Source: Pithys albifrons albifrons (lineage: Eukaryota > Chordata > Aves > Passeriformes > Thamnophilidae). From it: a DNA stretch of 64,000 nucleotides. Positions within the stretch are counted from its first letter, which is position 1. Each line of letters opens with the position of its first letter. Below are positions 12,871 through 24,412 of the stretch, in pieces. The stretch spans positions 58,943,977 to 59,007,976 of the forward strand of contig NC_092497.1 of NCBI RefSeq assembly GCF_047495875.1. The letters are read 5' to 3'. Under the pieces are notes generated by a model. That model was not told the DNA's origin, ran no database searches, and saw nothing but the letters and a program-made list of their open reading frames with translations. A program made the position numbers and the translations under genes.

Positions 12871-14271
12871 TCTTCAAGACACATTTTGAATGTTTTAACA
12901 CAAGGTGTGAGAATTCAGTGACCTCACTGGTTGCAATCACACACAAGACTGTCAAAAGATAAAACTAGCAGAAATGTCACCTTTAAGACATGTCCAGTTC
13001 CTTTTCCACTGTTGATTGCATTCACCCCACAGACTGGCCTTGCACTTCTCATACAGTAACTATTTTCATCATCATTCTCCGGATGGATTTTCACTGTTAG
13101 TGGAAAATGGGTGATGATCTCCATAAGCCATAGCTGGCAGATATTCACTTATATTTGCACTTGAAAGGGTATACAAACCATGTATGCCTACAATCCAGAC
13201 AGCATGGCAGATGGCAGAAAACCAACTACTTCGTGTGAAACAGTGAAAAGAGCATTATAAAGATCTCTGCACAATTCTACAGGTAATGGAAGAAGTGCAC
13301 TGGAGGAGACAGCATCTGCCTCAGTTCTTCCAAGACTGCCAAGGGTTGTCTTTTTCTCTGTAACCTTGGTCTTACAGGATGGACCATGTAGGAACAGCCC
13401 TGCTTTGGCAAACCAGAAGGACCTGTCATTCAGGGTTTAGTACTAAATGACAGGAACCTCCCACTGTCAAAAATCATTTGTGGTAATCAATGTCCAGCCC
13501 AGTTTCCCATAGGCAAGTCTTAAGGCACATATCTTTCTGTTTGCATTCTTTTTTTGCTTTGCCAAATGAATGAAAGTTATTTTTTTATATTTAAGTGTAG
13601 TTTGGGGTGGTTAGAGTGAAGGTCAGATAGCCTGCCCTCAAAAGATATTTCCATTTACTTCACAGTGATGTATATTGAGTCTGACACCTTAGTCTGTCAC
13701 ATGGCACTCCCACCAGAACCAAGTCACCAGAAAGAAAGGATGATTATTGATACTTTTTTCTGCTTCCCATAAATAGAAAGTTGAAATCTTTCATCATTTT
13801 CTTTCTTCCACGAGCCTCTACAGTATTTTTTCCAAGAACTTCATTGTTTAGTCACTTCCATGATACTGCAGCTATTCTAGTGAACAATAGCTTAGAAATT
13901 AGACAATGACGTGGAAGAGAATCATTTTTTTAATTGCACTGTGCATCATTGTAACTATGAAGCTGCTTTTGGCTTTCTATTTTTTTCTCTCTTTACTTGT
14001 TAGCTTTCCCTCCATCTTTTTTAGCAACCACAATTTGCAATGTTCTAAATAAATGTTATGGCTATATCAGTAGTGGAAACAGCAGGATTTTTGAGTACAA
14101 GAACTGTATTTATAGAATTTAATACTTTGCCTTCGCTGTTGTAAGTCTACTAAGTTGGAATACCAGCGTTGCTAATGTTTAATCTGAAAATTACTCTAAA
14201 ATGTAAAACTACAATCAATGTCAGAGAGGTGATTGAGACATAAAAAATGCAGATGTCTTAGCAACTGAACT
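12871..14271. other. unique DNA, no gene seen
   Basis: No exon, RNA gene or recognised repeat. Open frames are under 80 codons and overlap on both strands. Confidence 0.6.
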
Positions 14272-14978
14272 TCTTTAATATCTTCATTGATGATCTGGAT
14301 GCAGGGATTCAGTTGGTGCACAGATGATACCAAGTTGAGCAGGAGTGTCAATTTCCTGGAGGGCAGGCAGGCTCTGCAGAGGTACCTGGACAGGCTGGAT
14401 CAATGGAACAAAGACAATTGTATGAGGTTCAACAAGGCCAATTGCTGGATCCTGCCCTCAGGCCACAACAACCTCCTGCAGTGCTACAGGGAAGGGGAAG
14501 AGTGGCCTAGAAGCTGCCATGCAGAAAAGTCCCTGGGGATGTTGGTCAATACCAGCTGAACATGAGCCAGTGTGTTCCCAGGTGGCCAAGAAGGCCAGTG
14601 GCATCCTGGTCTGTGTCAGGAATAGTGTGGCCAGCAGGACCGGGGCTCTGATGGTCCCTCTGTTCTGTGCACTGGTGAGGCCACATCTCCAATTCTGTGT
14701 TCAGTTCTGAGCCCCTCACTGCTAGAAAGACATTGAGGTGCTGGAGAAAGTCCAGAGAAGGACAATGGAGCTGAGGAAGGGTCTAGAGAACAAGTCATGT
14801 AAGGAGCAGCTTAGGGAGCTGGGAATGTTGAGCATGGAGAAAAGGAGGCTTGCAGGGGAGATCTTATCACTGTCTACAACTCTCTGAAAGGAGGTTGTAC
14901 CTAGGTGAGGGTCTGGCTCTTCTCCGAGGCAAGTAGTAACGGAACAAGAGGCCAAAGGCTGTGCCAGATCAAGCTCAG
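14272..14978 (+). pseudogene. CR1 LINE, broken ORF2 reverse-transcriptase end (left of the LTR)
   Basis: In intact CR1, ORF2 encodes an endonuclease-reverse transcriptase that copies the element's own RNA into the genome. Here only the C-terminal part remains, 5'-truncated as is normal for CR1. Frame 14287-14559 reads through a degraded catalytic box (C-T-D-D-T-K-L where CR1 normally has F-A-D-D-T-K-L), then [15 protein letters not shown] and AEKSLGMLV. It stops where CR1 should continue. Homology resumes in another frame at 14519-14710 with [19 protein letters not shown] and [12 protein letters not shown], so a frameshift and stops have killed it. DNA-level homology continues (GACATTGAGGTGCTGGAGAA, AGAAAAGGAGGCTTGCAGGG, TCTGAAAGGAGGTTGTACC) up to the LTR insertion and resumes at 15697. 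It is the best-preserved CR1 in the window. Confidence 0.88.
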
Positions 14979-15691
14979 TGTGCTGGTTTAAAGGTAAACC
15001 AGCAGGAGAAGTGAACCCAACACAAAAGAGATTATAAATCAGAGTTACAATTTAATAAAAATATTACAATAAATGCAATGATACAAAGAGAAATTGGTTT
15101 TAACCCACAAAACCCAGAAGTATAACGCAGTCCTCTGGGGCACAAACAGAATGGTGTTCATTAGCCCCTGTGCTGAGCTCCACGTGGTTCCCCTGAGTCC
15201 AAAGTAAAAAAAAATCATCTATTGATGCAGATGACGACTGCAGTCCGGTTGAGAGTAGTGGTCTTCTCCTATCAAGGTTCTGGTCCTTCTCTGGATCTGA
15301 CAAGTGGTCCCACAAGTCCCCAAACCCCAAGATTATTTACCCTCAGGTTTAGGTGGAAATGCCCAGAACCTCCCGCAGGGCAGGGAATTCCACAATGGAT
15401 GATCTAACTCTGTGAGTCATGGGATATTTTGGAATCATTGATGGCCCGTTAGCAGACATCTGGCTTGGTGTGGAGGTGCAAATGCTCCTGGAGGGGAGTT
15501 ATCACAGCTTTTATCTCACAGGTTTCATTAACCCTCAGCTTACAGCCTGAGGAGTCAGGTGTGCCCTGGGCAGCTGCTGCAAATGGTCCATTGTTAATAG
15601 TTCATGAGAAATGACACAGACAGTTTAGAATACACAGCTTTGGTCACACCCACACAGTGATAAATTGGTCCTGACTTGCTGAACTAGGGCA
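14979..15691. mobile_element. solo LTR of an endogenous retrovirus (ERVL-like)
   Basis: The element starts TGTGCTGG, ends AGGGCA, and is flanked on both sides by CTCAG (14974-14978 and 15692-15696). This gives a clean 5-bp target-site duplication and an exact length of 713 bp. It interrupts a CR1 whose sequence continues on each side. A 5-bp duplication and a CTGGTTTA-type terminus fit songbird class III (ERVL-like) LTRs. The element has no internal viral genes, so it is a solo LTR left by recombination between two LTRs. An AATAAA lies at 15068-15073, but its position does not settle orientation. The minus-strand reading, ending in TTTAAACCAGCACA, resembles other avian ERVL ends, so minus orientation is somewhat more likely. 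Confidence 0.85.
14981..15004. repeat. perfect palindrome at the LTR terminus
   Basis: TGCTGGTTTA (14981-14990) and TAAACCAGCA (14995-15004) are exact reverse complements around the 4-nt loop AAGG. The structure begins two bases inside the LTR end. It could form a hairpin in RNA or a cruciform in DNA, or mark an integrase-recognised end. Function is inferred only. Confidence 0.9.
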
Positions 15692-15696
15692 CTCAG

Positions 15697-15917
15697 ACTG
15701 GACATCCAAACAATTTTTTTTCACTGAAAGGGTGGTTAAGCACTAGAATGGACTGTTCAGGGAGGTAGTGGAGTCACCATAGCTGGAAGTGATCAAGAAA
15801 TGGCTAGCATGGCAATCAGTGGTCTGGTCTAGTTAGCAAGGAGGTGTTTTATCAAAGTCTGGACTTGATGATCTTGGAAGGTCTTTTCCAGCCTAAATGG
15901 TTCTATGATCCTGTGCT
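15697..15917 (+). mobile_element. CR1 LINE 3' end (right of the LTR)
   Basis: This continues the CR1 interrupted at 14978. TTCACTGAAAGGGTGG, GGGAGGTAGTGGAGTCACCA and TGGACTTGATGATCTTGGAA are followed by GGTCTTTTCCAGCCTAAATG and the tail GTTCTATGATCCTGTG. CR1 ends in short 8-bp-type tail repeats rather than poly-A, and that tail is visible at about 15900-15917. With the left part, and without the LTR and one duplicated CTCAG, the CR1 is about 930 bp long. Confidence 0.88.
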
Positions 15918-18900
15918 CTCTGCACTGCCTCCTCTTATGGCAGCTAGAGACAGAACATCACCCTACACATAACTCGGCTTTTGCCTGCAGTTTGTTCAAC
16001 TTACTTGCAATAGGCTAATTGCCTGGCTATCCATCAAAAGAGGGTATCCTACATCTGTGTGTTTCAAATAGGGGCAGAATCCTTCAGTAGGAAGGAAAAA
16101 AGGAGAATTCATAATAAATGGGAATATCTTTTCATTTCTCCATATCACAGGAGAAGCTGTAAATATGATAACCTACAAGGCAGCACTCTTAATTTTCTTC
16201 CATTTACTTTTTGTATTGCTATCTTTGGGGCGCCCAGAGCCAAAAAGCATACTTACAAATGTTTCTAGAATCAAAAAACAGACACATCATTCATACTAAA
16301 AGCAATAGCAGGTATGATATGTTAGACAAGTTGATTTGATCTTTTGGAAATTGTTTAGTATCTAAAACTTTGTATGTCATACATGAAGAAATAGTGCCAG
16401 CAGGATATTGAAAACCACACAGAGCTCTGTAGGAAACATTAGGAAAGAACAGGGCAACTAAATGAATACCCATGGAAAATAGATACTATGAAATTGGATC
16501 CCTGCTGTATCAACCTTTGTGGATGATATTGCCAATTTGGAGAACAGTAGCTTTCAGGGGTTTTGGTAACCAGAAGTTATATGGAATATTGCTTAAGTCT
16601 ATTCTTGCATTGAAAACTACAACACTTTCAAGTATAATAAAATAACTATCTTCCTAGTATCCAACAAAATTGTTGTCTCAAACTGCATTATCTATTTGGA
16701 TTCACAGTAAAATTGTTGAAAGATGAAGTGGTGCAGAAACCATCTGTCAGCTGAGGCTGGGGTTTAATTGACACAATTTTCTTAACGTATTTTACACTTA
16801 CACCTCATGTGATAAAACAGTGCATCTGTTGCATTTATTTCCTCACAGAATAAAAATAAAAGGGAATAAAAGCCACAAAAATATAAATATAAATTTGTAG
16901 TGCATTGTGTGGGCAAATATAACTACTTAGTTTTAGTTCTTCAGTTTCTTTATGTTCAACTTAAAATCCTAAATAACATTCCATAACTGTTGAAAACTTA
17001 ACTTCAAGATTTTCTGGACTCTTAAGCTGAAACCTCAATATTTAAAATGCTGGAATCATAACCAATCCTTCAAATTGTCAGTCTTCCCAATGAAAATCTT
17101 TTTGCTAAGGAATTTTTGTAAATGGGAGCTGATAAGAGCTTGAAGTTGGAAAAGCCCCTTTACACCTGTTTGTTTCAAGTTCCTCAAAAAAATTTAACAA
17201 CAAAAATTTAAACAACAATGTGAGAAGTTCACAATCTCTTGTCAGATGTCAGCTTCAAAGAAAATGACAAATATCTAAAAGGATTCCCCCCCCTCCCCAT
17301 CTTTTATTTAGTGAGCCTGTTGAGTAAATAATGTTTTACCACCCATCTGTCTCCTAGGGACCTATAATTCTACAATAAGCAGCCACTTTATTTCACAGGA
17401 GGTTTCTTCTTGGTTTCAGAAATATGTTGTAGCATGCTGATTGATTTGCACTCAAATATAATGGTTCTGAAAAGCAATGAAACCTTGACTCTCACAAGAT
17501 ACAGACAAAAGCAGTTTCCAAAACATTCATACTTGACATAAGACAGCCCTGAACTTTAATGTGCATAGTAAAAAAAGTATCATTTGCACAAAATGTAAAC
17601 AAAAAGGGTACATTTAGCAGGGTCAGAAAACTTGGGTGCTACTCAGTTTGGATTAATGATGTACAAATAATGAGTTGCACTTAAAACAGCTATGTTGTCA
17701 AAACATTGCTCTTTTAATCCCTGATAAATTATGGGGTTTATGAAAGCAGATTTTTGGAGATAATTGAAGATTATTTAAACATATGTGGAAAGCAGATTAA
17801 GTGTGAATCTACTGCTGCTAATGTAAATGGTATGTCTGTCATGAGTCTTTGTACTTCACCGTTTCATAAATCCACAGCTAGTTGTGCATATATTTTTACT
17901 ATAATCCAATTTTATTTCATGTCTAGACTTTTCACATTAAAAAATGTCATACATGAACTCAGTTGGAAGGTCTTTTCAGTTCATCATATCAGAATGCATT
18001 AGGTTTTAAAGCAAAAGAAATAACTTCCAGATTGGGTGACCTGTTTTAACCCCTCTTCACCTGCTTAACTGGGAAATACAGGAAGAGATTTCCTTAAGGA
18101 TGTTTACACAGGTTTTCTGTTAGTATGGTTGTGTCCTGTTTAAAGCTGAGTGATATTTCTTCTTGAGTTTACAAAAAATAGCATCCTACTGCTTCACTTC
18201 AATCCACCTCCAAGTTACAAGAACACAAAAATTTCTGATAATTTATTTTAAAACTCATGTGTTATTTCCTTCCTTTTTTATGATGGGTGAATGTCTTCTT
18301 GTAGTTTATTGACAGTTTCATGACTTGAGGCCATCAGCAATGACCTTCACCTTTAGGCATTTTAAAAAAATCTAAATATTTATAGTGTTTAAAAATTATA
18401 TTAATAATTAAAATTGTAATTTAATAGTAAGTTTTCTTTGGCTAGCTATCCTTCTGCCTTCCCTTCCACAAGCATATACAGTCCTTTCTCTCCATAAGTA
18501 CACCATAGAACTGATTGTAAAACTGTATCTTGTGCTTAGAGTAACAGCAGCTGATGGGCAGGCGCTTGCAAGCTTGAAAAGGTGTCCACTAAGCACACCC
18601 AGCAGAGCAGCTCCATTCCTGTTTAACTGATGTCAGACAGAGTCATGGGTAGGAGTAAATCAAAAGAAGTGGATGTGGAGTCTGTAATTAGCAATGCCCA
18701 CAAAAACCGTCAGTAGTAACCCTGGCACAGCAAAAGCAATAAAGGAATGAAGAATGAAAGGATTGTTTACAGGCCTAGCTAAAAAATCACATGCAGTGGC
18801 CATTTTAAATTCAAGCATACTAATTTCATATAACATTTGAGATTTTTGCAAACCAACACAGAGAGGGCAAGCTCTGCTGCTTGAGTTTCCTTACTACTTC

Positions 18901-18997
18901 CCAGATCTACCTTTGCCAAAAGTTGTGTTAATGATTCTTTACTCATTGCTGCCAGCAGTTCCCTATAATGTGAACAAAACAGAAAAATCAACTTCCC
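15918..18997. other. AT-rich unique DNA, no gene seen
   Basis: No exon, RNA gene or recognised repeat. A short C-rich run (about 17286-17300) stands out only by composition. Open frames are 82 codons or fewer. Confidence 0.6.
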
Positions 18998-19052
18998 AAA
19001 TAAAATAAAATAAAATAAAATAAAATAAAATATATTAAAATAAAATAAAATA
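18998..19052. repeat. (TAAAA)n microsatellite with an interruption
   Basis: About ten pentanucleotide TAAAA units run from 18998 to 19052, broken once by TATAT near 19031. This is a typical length-variable simple repeat. The A-rich tract could also derive from an old poly-A tail, but no retrocopy is recognisable beside it. Confidence 0.92.
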
Positions 19053-22000
19053 CCCCAAACATTATTCTTTCAGAAGTTCTGAAATTAAGAGGTTGATCTT
19101 AAGCAGTAAAACATTCTCTGCTTGGCATTTCTCCCTGTTACCTCTGCGGACTTCCAACTGCCAGGCTCAATTTGTTGCCTTCATTGCCAGATCAGCATCG
19201 CTTGAATCTACTACATCCTAGTGAATAAAGACAGAATTTATGTGAAGAAAAACAGCCCTGTTTCTGATTCTGAACAGTAATTACAAGATTTTGGGCAATA
19301 TGAAGGGGGTAATTGGCAGACCCAATCTTTTTGTAAACCAGAACACAAGATAAAGGAGATGTGCTACTACTGCTATATCTTTGACAGTACAGAATGCAGG
19401 CACTATTCAATGACCTGGCCAAAAGACCTTCTTGTTGTGGGTTGCAAAGCAGACATAGTTAATATGTAGATAATGAAGTCAAAATAGTCTATGTCTTTTC
19501 TGTTGGGAGTAGGTTTTGTTTTCAAAGTAGGTTTAGGCAATGAGACACATACATGCCTTCAGAAATAAAGTTGTCTGTACATTGAATACCCACTTTTTTG
19601 GTTTTGCAAGACTTTATTTGGAAACCATAAGTAGGGAAAAATCTAGATCAGTGTAATAGCCACTACTATTTCAGACAACAGCTGGCATAATGTTCTCTAG
19701 GAATAAAAGGTGGATTGATTCACTGAGTGAGAAAACTGTAATTTCAATCCTTAAATTTCCACCATTTTGCTGCATTTTTCATCTGCAGCTCTCACCTTTG
19801 GGATACTTTGAGAGTAAGGTAAAGACCACAGCTGTTATTCATATTCTCCAAAGAATAGTCTAAATAATCTATCATTATGTAGTAATTGAGTTACACCCCA
19901 TAAACTCTTTGGATCTACAAAAGTCTGCACATAACTTTGTCTATTGGAGAATTCCCCTTGCATTTACATTCCTAAATCCAGTTTGCTGTTACTAAAATTG
20001 AGAGGACACTTAAAATACAGAGACACTCACCTCAGAGAAAGTCAAACATCCTTCATTGTGCCTATACTGCATCTTGATGGTCACCTTCCATTTGAATATT
20101 GAAACTAACTGTCTGATACAGAGTTGTGAATTTTGATGAACAGTTTTGAATAGTCTCCACGTGCTTCCTTGTGTGCAAATCAGAACCTCCAGATTTTTTC
20201 CAATTTTCCAAAACCTGAGCAGTAGCTAGTTTGATTATACATTATTGCCTCCCAGCATTTGGAACAAATACTTTTTTGTATTTAATTGAGTCCCTTGTGC
20301 TTAACAGCCAGTCCTAAGTTCTCACCAGAACTGTCCCAGGGCACCTGCTTCCTCCAAGGGAAATGCAAACCTGCAGTAGCTGCAGAGCAGCTGATTTCCT
20401 GTGGGGAGAGAAAGTAGAGCAATAGGAACTGTTGAACTGAAAAATGAGGGGCCTGTGGGAAATTTTGGGGAGGTGTTTGAGTTTCCTCTTCTCTTAAGCT
20501 CTTTCTTCCCCTTGGATTCCTACTTTTTTCACCACACTGGCACAGTCCAGTTCTTACCTTTCCTCTCCTGGTACAAATGAGGATTTCATAATTTTCCAAA
20601 TGCTTACCTATTTCTACCACACAAGAAGTAATGTAATTTCAGTGAGATTTCCATTGCGCTTCTTTTAAGTTATAAAATCCTCTTCACCCTAGCATAACTG
20701 TATCTGCATTAGGGTATCTGCACTGATCTAACCTACTGCTATAGCAAGACTGGTCCCTCTTTTTTCAGACAGGCAGAAAGACCACAAAAACTGCAACTGT
20801 AAAATATAATTTCTGGAATGTGTGATATTTTAAATATTGTGTCTACAGTGATGTTGTAAGAATGTATATAAATACGGCTGGGATGAATTTATTTATTAAG
20901 TGGCTAGATAAGCTTCTTACAGTGAATATGCTTAAGGATGTAGGGGTAGGGTTGCAATGCACTCAAAGAATGTAGGAAGCTTGAAGCACGTGAGTTGTCT
21001 CAGAATATAGGATCACAGATTAGCTGTCTTTTCACAGTGGTGTCTCTCTCAGACCTTATTGAAAAGCAACATCAAAAAGTGTCTTCTCCAGTAAAATAAA
21101 ACTGAGCTTGTTTTCCTCAGATTAAAAAATCACCACAGGCTTGTTTGATGTAGCAGTGAAATTATGCCAGGAGATAAAAGGTGATTGTGCTAAGATAAAC
21201 CAAAAATTTCTCTCTAATTCTGCTCTGTAGTTAGATTACCTATTCCAATTGAAGCTTTCTAAGCCTGAAATTTTTTATGTTTTTTACTAAAATATATTTG
21301 TAGTGTTCAGAAATTTTTTTCCAGTATATGTACCAAAATTACTTCTGCAAAATCAGGTAGTTTAAGTAGAAAATTAAAATTTAGGTGTTTACTAGCATGA
21401 TTTTTTTTCATTTTTGAAATTAACAAATTCTACTTGCATGTTTTTATCCTATTGAATTTTCAAGGCATCCTGAACTTTTACTAGATGATTTGAAGTTCTT
21501 CACTGCCTAGATGGTCCATTGAAAGATTCAGGCAGAATGGCATTGTGCTGCCAGTATCTGCTCTTAAGGTATCTTCTAGGCACTTCAAAAACAATTACTT
21601 TGTTCCTGGCCTAAGCATGATAAAATATGACAAGTAGAGAGGAAGGATAAAGCACCTGGAATTAGGAGGAAAGATGAATAAGGTTCTGCTTTCAGTGACA
21701 AGTACCTACATTCTGCCCTTCCTTGCCTCAGGTGCCTCTCACTATAGTTGCAGCTCAGCCTTCCACAGCTCCTTGTCTTCTGTGCCCCACACTCCAATGA
21801 GCCCTTCACTCTTGTAAAGTTATTAACACTTTTCCTCAGGTCTCAGTATTGCATTTAAATATTCACTCAACCATACACACACACTTAATCAACAGATAGA
21901 AACAGCCACACCATGCATCTACAGAAAATTATTTTGTCTTCCAGTAGGGTTCCACAAACAATTTTTCTTTGACTCCTCTCTCACTTCTTATCTCCTGAAT

Positions 22001-24020
22001 CTCCTCCTGCCACCCAGACAAATGGACAGGGTGCAAGTCCTGAATGTGCACTGATGCTGGTTTTCCTCTCCATGGGCCAAGAATACCTTGGGTCTCTGCC
22101 TGACCCGGTCAGTATCAGGTAGTCTGCTGGAAATTTTTATCAGTGTCCTTGACCATGACACAAGTGCTGTGTGTATAATAAATGGAGATTCTTTTAAAAA
22201 CTGAGATCCTACAGATATTAAGCTCAAATATGTCCTCTTCCCTTGTTTTTCACTTTCTTCTTAGTCTTCCTTCACCTTCCCTGCTATTTTCATAGGCTGA
22301 CAGGAAGGACAGTTTTTGAGGGGACATATTAGCACAGCATTTTTCTGGCAAAGTCAGCAGCTGTGTCTCCAGTTAGGGTTGTGGGTTTTTTTAATAAGCC
22401 ATATTTCATGCCGACAACATAACCAGCAGGTCAAATTCTTCAATTTTAAAAAGCACAGTCATATTCTGTGGTATGAAACTTAAATAATCATCAATACATC
22501 AGTACAGGGAGGGGTTGGTTCTCTATAGTGTTTTGTCTCCTTTTTATTTGGGTTTATAATTTTCAACAGGGTGGAGAGACTTGGCTAACTGGGCTCCTGA
22601 GATTCTCTGAAAATAAACACAATAAAGAAATTGGGTAATCACAGATATGGTTGTGTATCATACGTTTCTAAAAATGGTACCATGCAGAACAAAAGATTTT
22701 ACTCTCTAACAGAGAGACAGATCACAACTGTATTATGGTTTCTCAGTTGGGACATGTCTATGTAACAAACTGCAGTGGCCAGCCAGGTTCCTCCTACTAG
22801 CCCTAAGGATGCCAGGAGGAGGCTGGCAGTGGGCCAGCTGCATTAACAGGGGTTTGTGGGGGTTAAGGAGCTGCTCCCAGGGACAGGCCCTACATGCCCA
22901 GGCAGGGCACACACTAATGCAAGGCTGTGGCTTCCAGACTCCCAGAGAGTTCATTCAAGATGTCATTGTGGGGCACTGCACTACGCTATGTTGACATGTC
23001 TAAGTGGTTCTGCCACTTGGTCTCCTTACGCTTGAGAGGGAAAATGACACATGAAAGGGTAGACACCCTATATACAGCAAACTATAATGTGCCAGGCACT
23101 TGACAGACCAGTCCAGTCCCACACTCTACCTGCACTCTGTGACAGAGGCACACTTAAAAGACCACAGCTCCAGCTACCACAGAGCCATCAGCATTTTACA
23201 CTTACAGCACACTATAAGGATTTGGTTACACGTGTTTCTACAAACAGAACAACAGAACAATCCAGTGATTAAAAATCATGCTTGAACCTTTACTGTCTTT
23301 TCTTCACAGAGAAAAGAGAAAATTTGTTTACAAGCATTAAATAAGAATACACACATTTTCAAATATATTGAAGCTATTACAATTCCCTGATACTGTACAA
23401 AGAAAAAAAAAAGATAATAGAGGTTCAATCTTCCTTGCACTTACATAAGCAACGTTGACACATTAATCCTTTCATTCAGAGAAAGATCAATAGGGGAGAC
23501 TGCAAAATTTTTAGGGAGCTATTCAACCAATAGAAAAAAAATAGAAAAGCAGAGACTGAAAGGTAAAACATACTTGATAGATAGCATTCATAAATGTGCA
23601 AGCTATGACACACTCTGTTACATAAAATTACATTTTTAATACTTTGAAGAGTCACCAAATTTTGAATATCTTAATTTGAAAATTAAAATGGCTTTTTTTT
23701 TACTTTTTTTTAATTTGTTAAACCAGCATTTATTCCTATGGGAATTACCAACTTGTAAGCCATAACTTATAGGTGAAATACACATAAAATCAAAATTCAA
23801 ATGTACCTGTATAAGTCACCAGCCATATACTGTGTGGACTTAAGGAGCACTTTTACTCATCTGATTTCCATATATAAATATCTTCTCCCTGTGTCAAATT
23901 CAAGATTAAAATCTGACATTTGCAGGTCATCCATGATGGTATGATGGAGGAAAAATGAAGTGTGGATGAAGAACACCTGGTAAAACCATTACACCAATGT
24001 GCCTGTACCTTGACTATCTC
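19053..24020. other. mostly unique DNA, no gene seen
   Basis: No exon or RNA gene is recognised. Modestly GC-richer patches at about 20282-20620 and 22790-22990 carry open frames of up to 112 codons, with no recognisable motif and with competing frames on the other strand. They could be very old repeats. Nothing more is supported. Confidence 0.55.
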
Positions 24021-24412
24021 CACAGAATTACACAATATGCTGAGCTGGAAGGGACCAGCAGTGATCATTGGGTCCAACTCCTGGCCCTGCACAGGACCAT
24101 CCCCAAGAGTCACACCATGTGACTGAGAGTATCATGCAAATACTTTTTGAACTCAGACAGGCTTAGTGCTGTGACCACTTCTCTGGGAAGCCTGTTTCAG
24201 TGCCCAGCCACCCTATGGGGGAAGAACCTTCTTCTAACATTCAACCTAAACTTCCCCTGACACAGCTTCAGGCCACTCCCTCATATTCTGTCACAGGTCC
24301 CCAGAAAAGAGATCAGTGCCTGCTCCTCCTCTTCCCCTCAAGAGGAAGTTGTAGACTGCAATTAGATCTTCCCTCAGCCTCCTCTTCAATGTAGAAGCCC
24401 AAATGACCAGTT
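24021..24412 (-). mobile_element. CR1 LINE fragment, 3' region, minus orientation
   Basis: It begins with CACAGAATTACACAATATG, the reverse complement of a CR1 tail, followed by AGCTGGAAGGGACC and GGTCCAACTCCTGGCCCTGC. It then runs back through the C-terminal reverse-transcriptase region (AAGCCTGTTTCAGTGCCCAG, AGATCTTCCCTCAGCCTCCT). Homology fades near 24412. The copy is 5'-truncated and carries no usable reading frame. The tail is short and diverged, so it is of moderate age. Confidence 0.85.

Noticed and set aside
14979..15691. Full provirus with viral genes
   Set aside because: The two copies of CTCAG bracket a single LTR with nothing between two LTRs, so no viral coding region remains.
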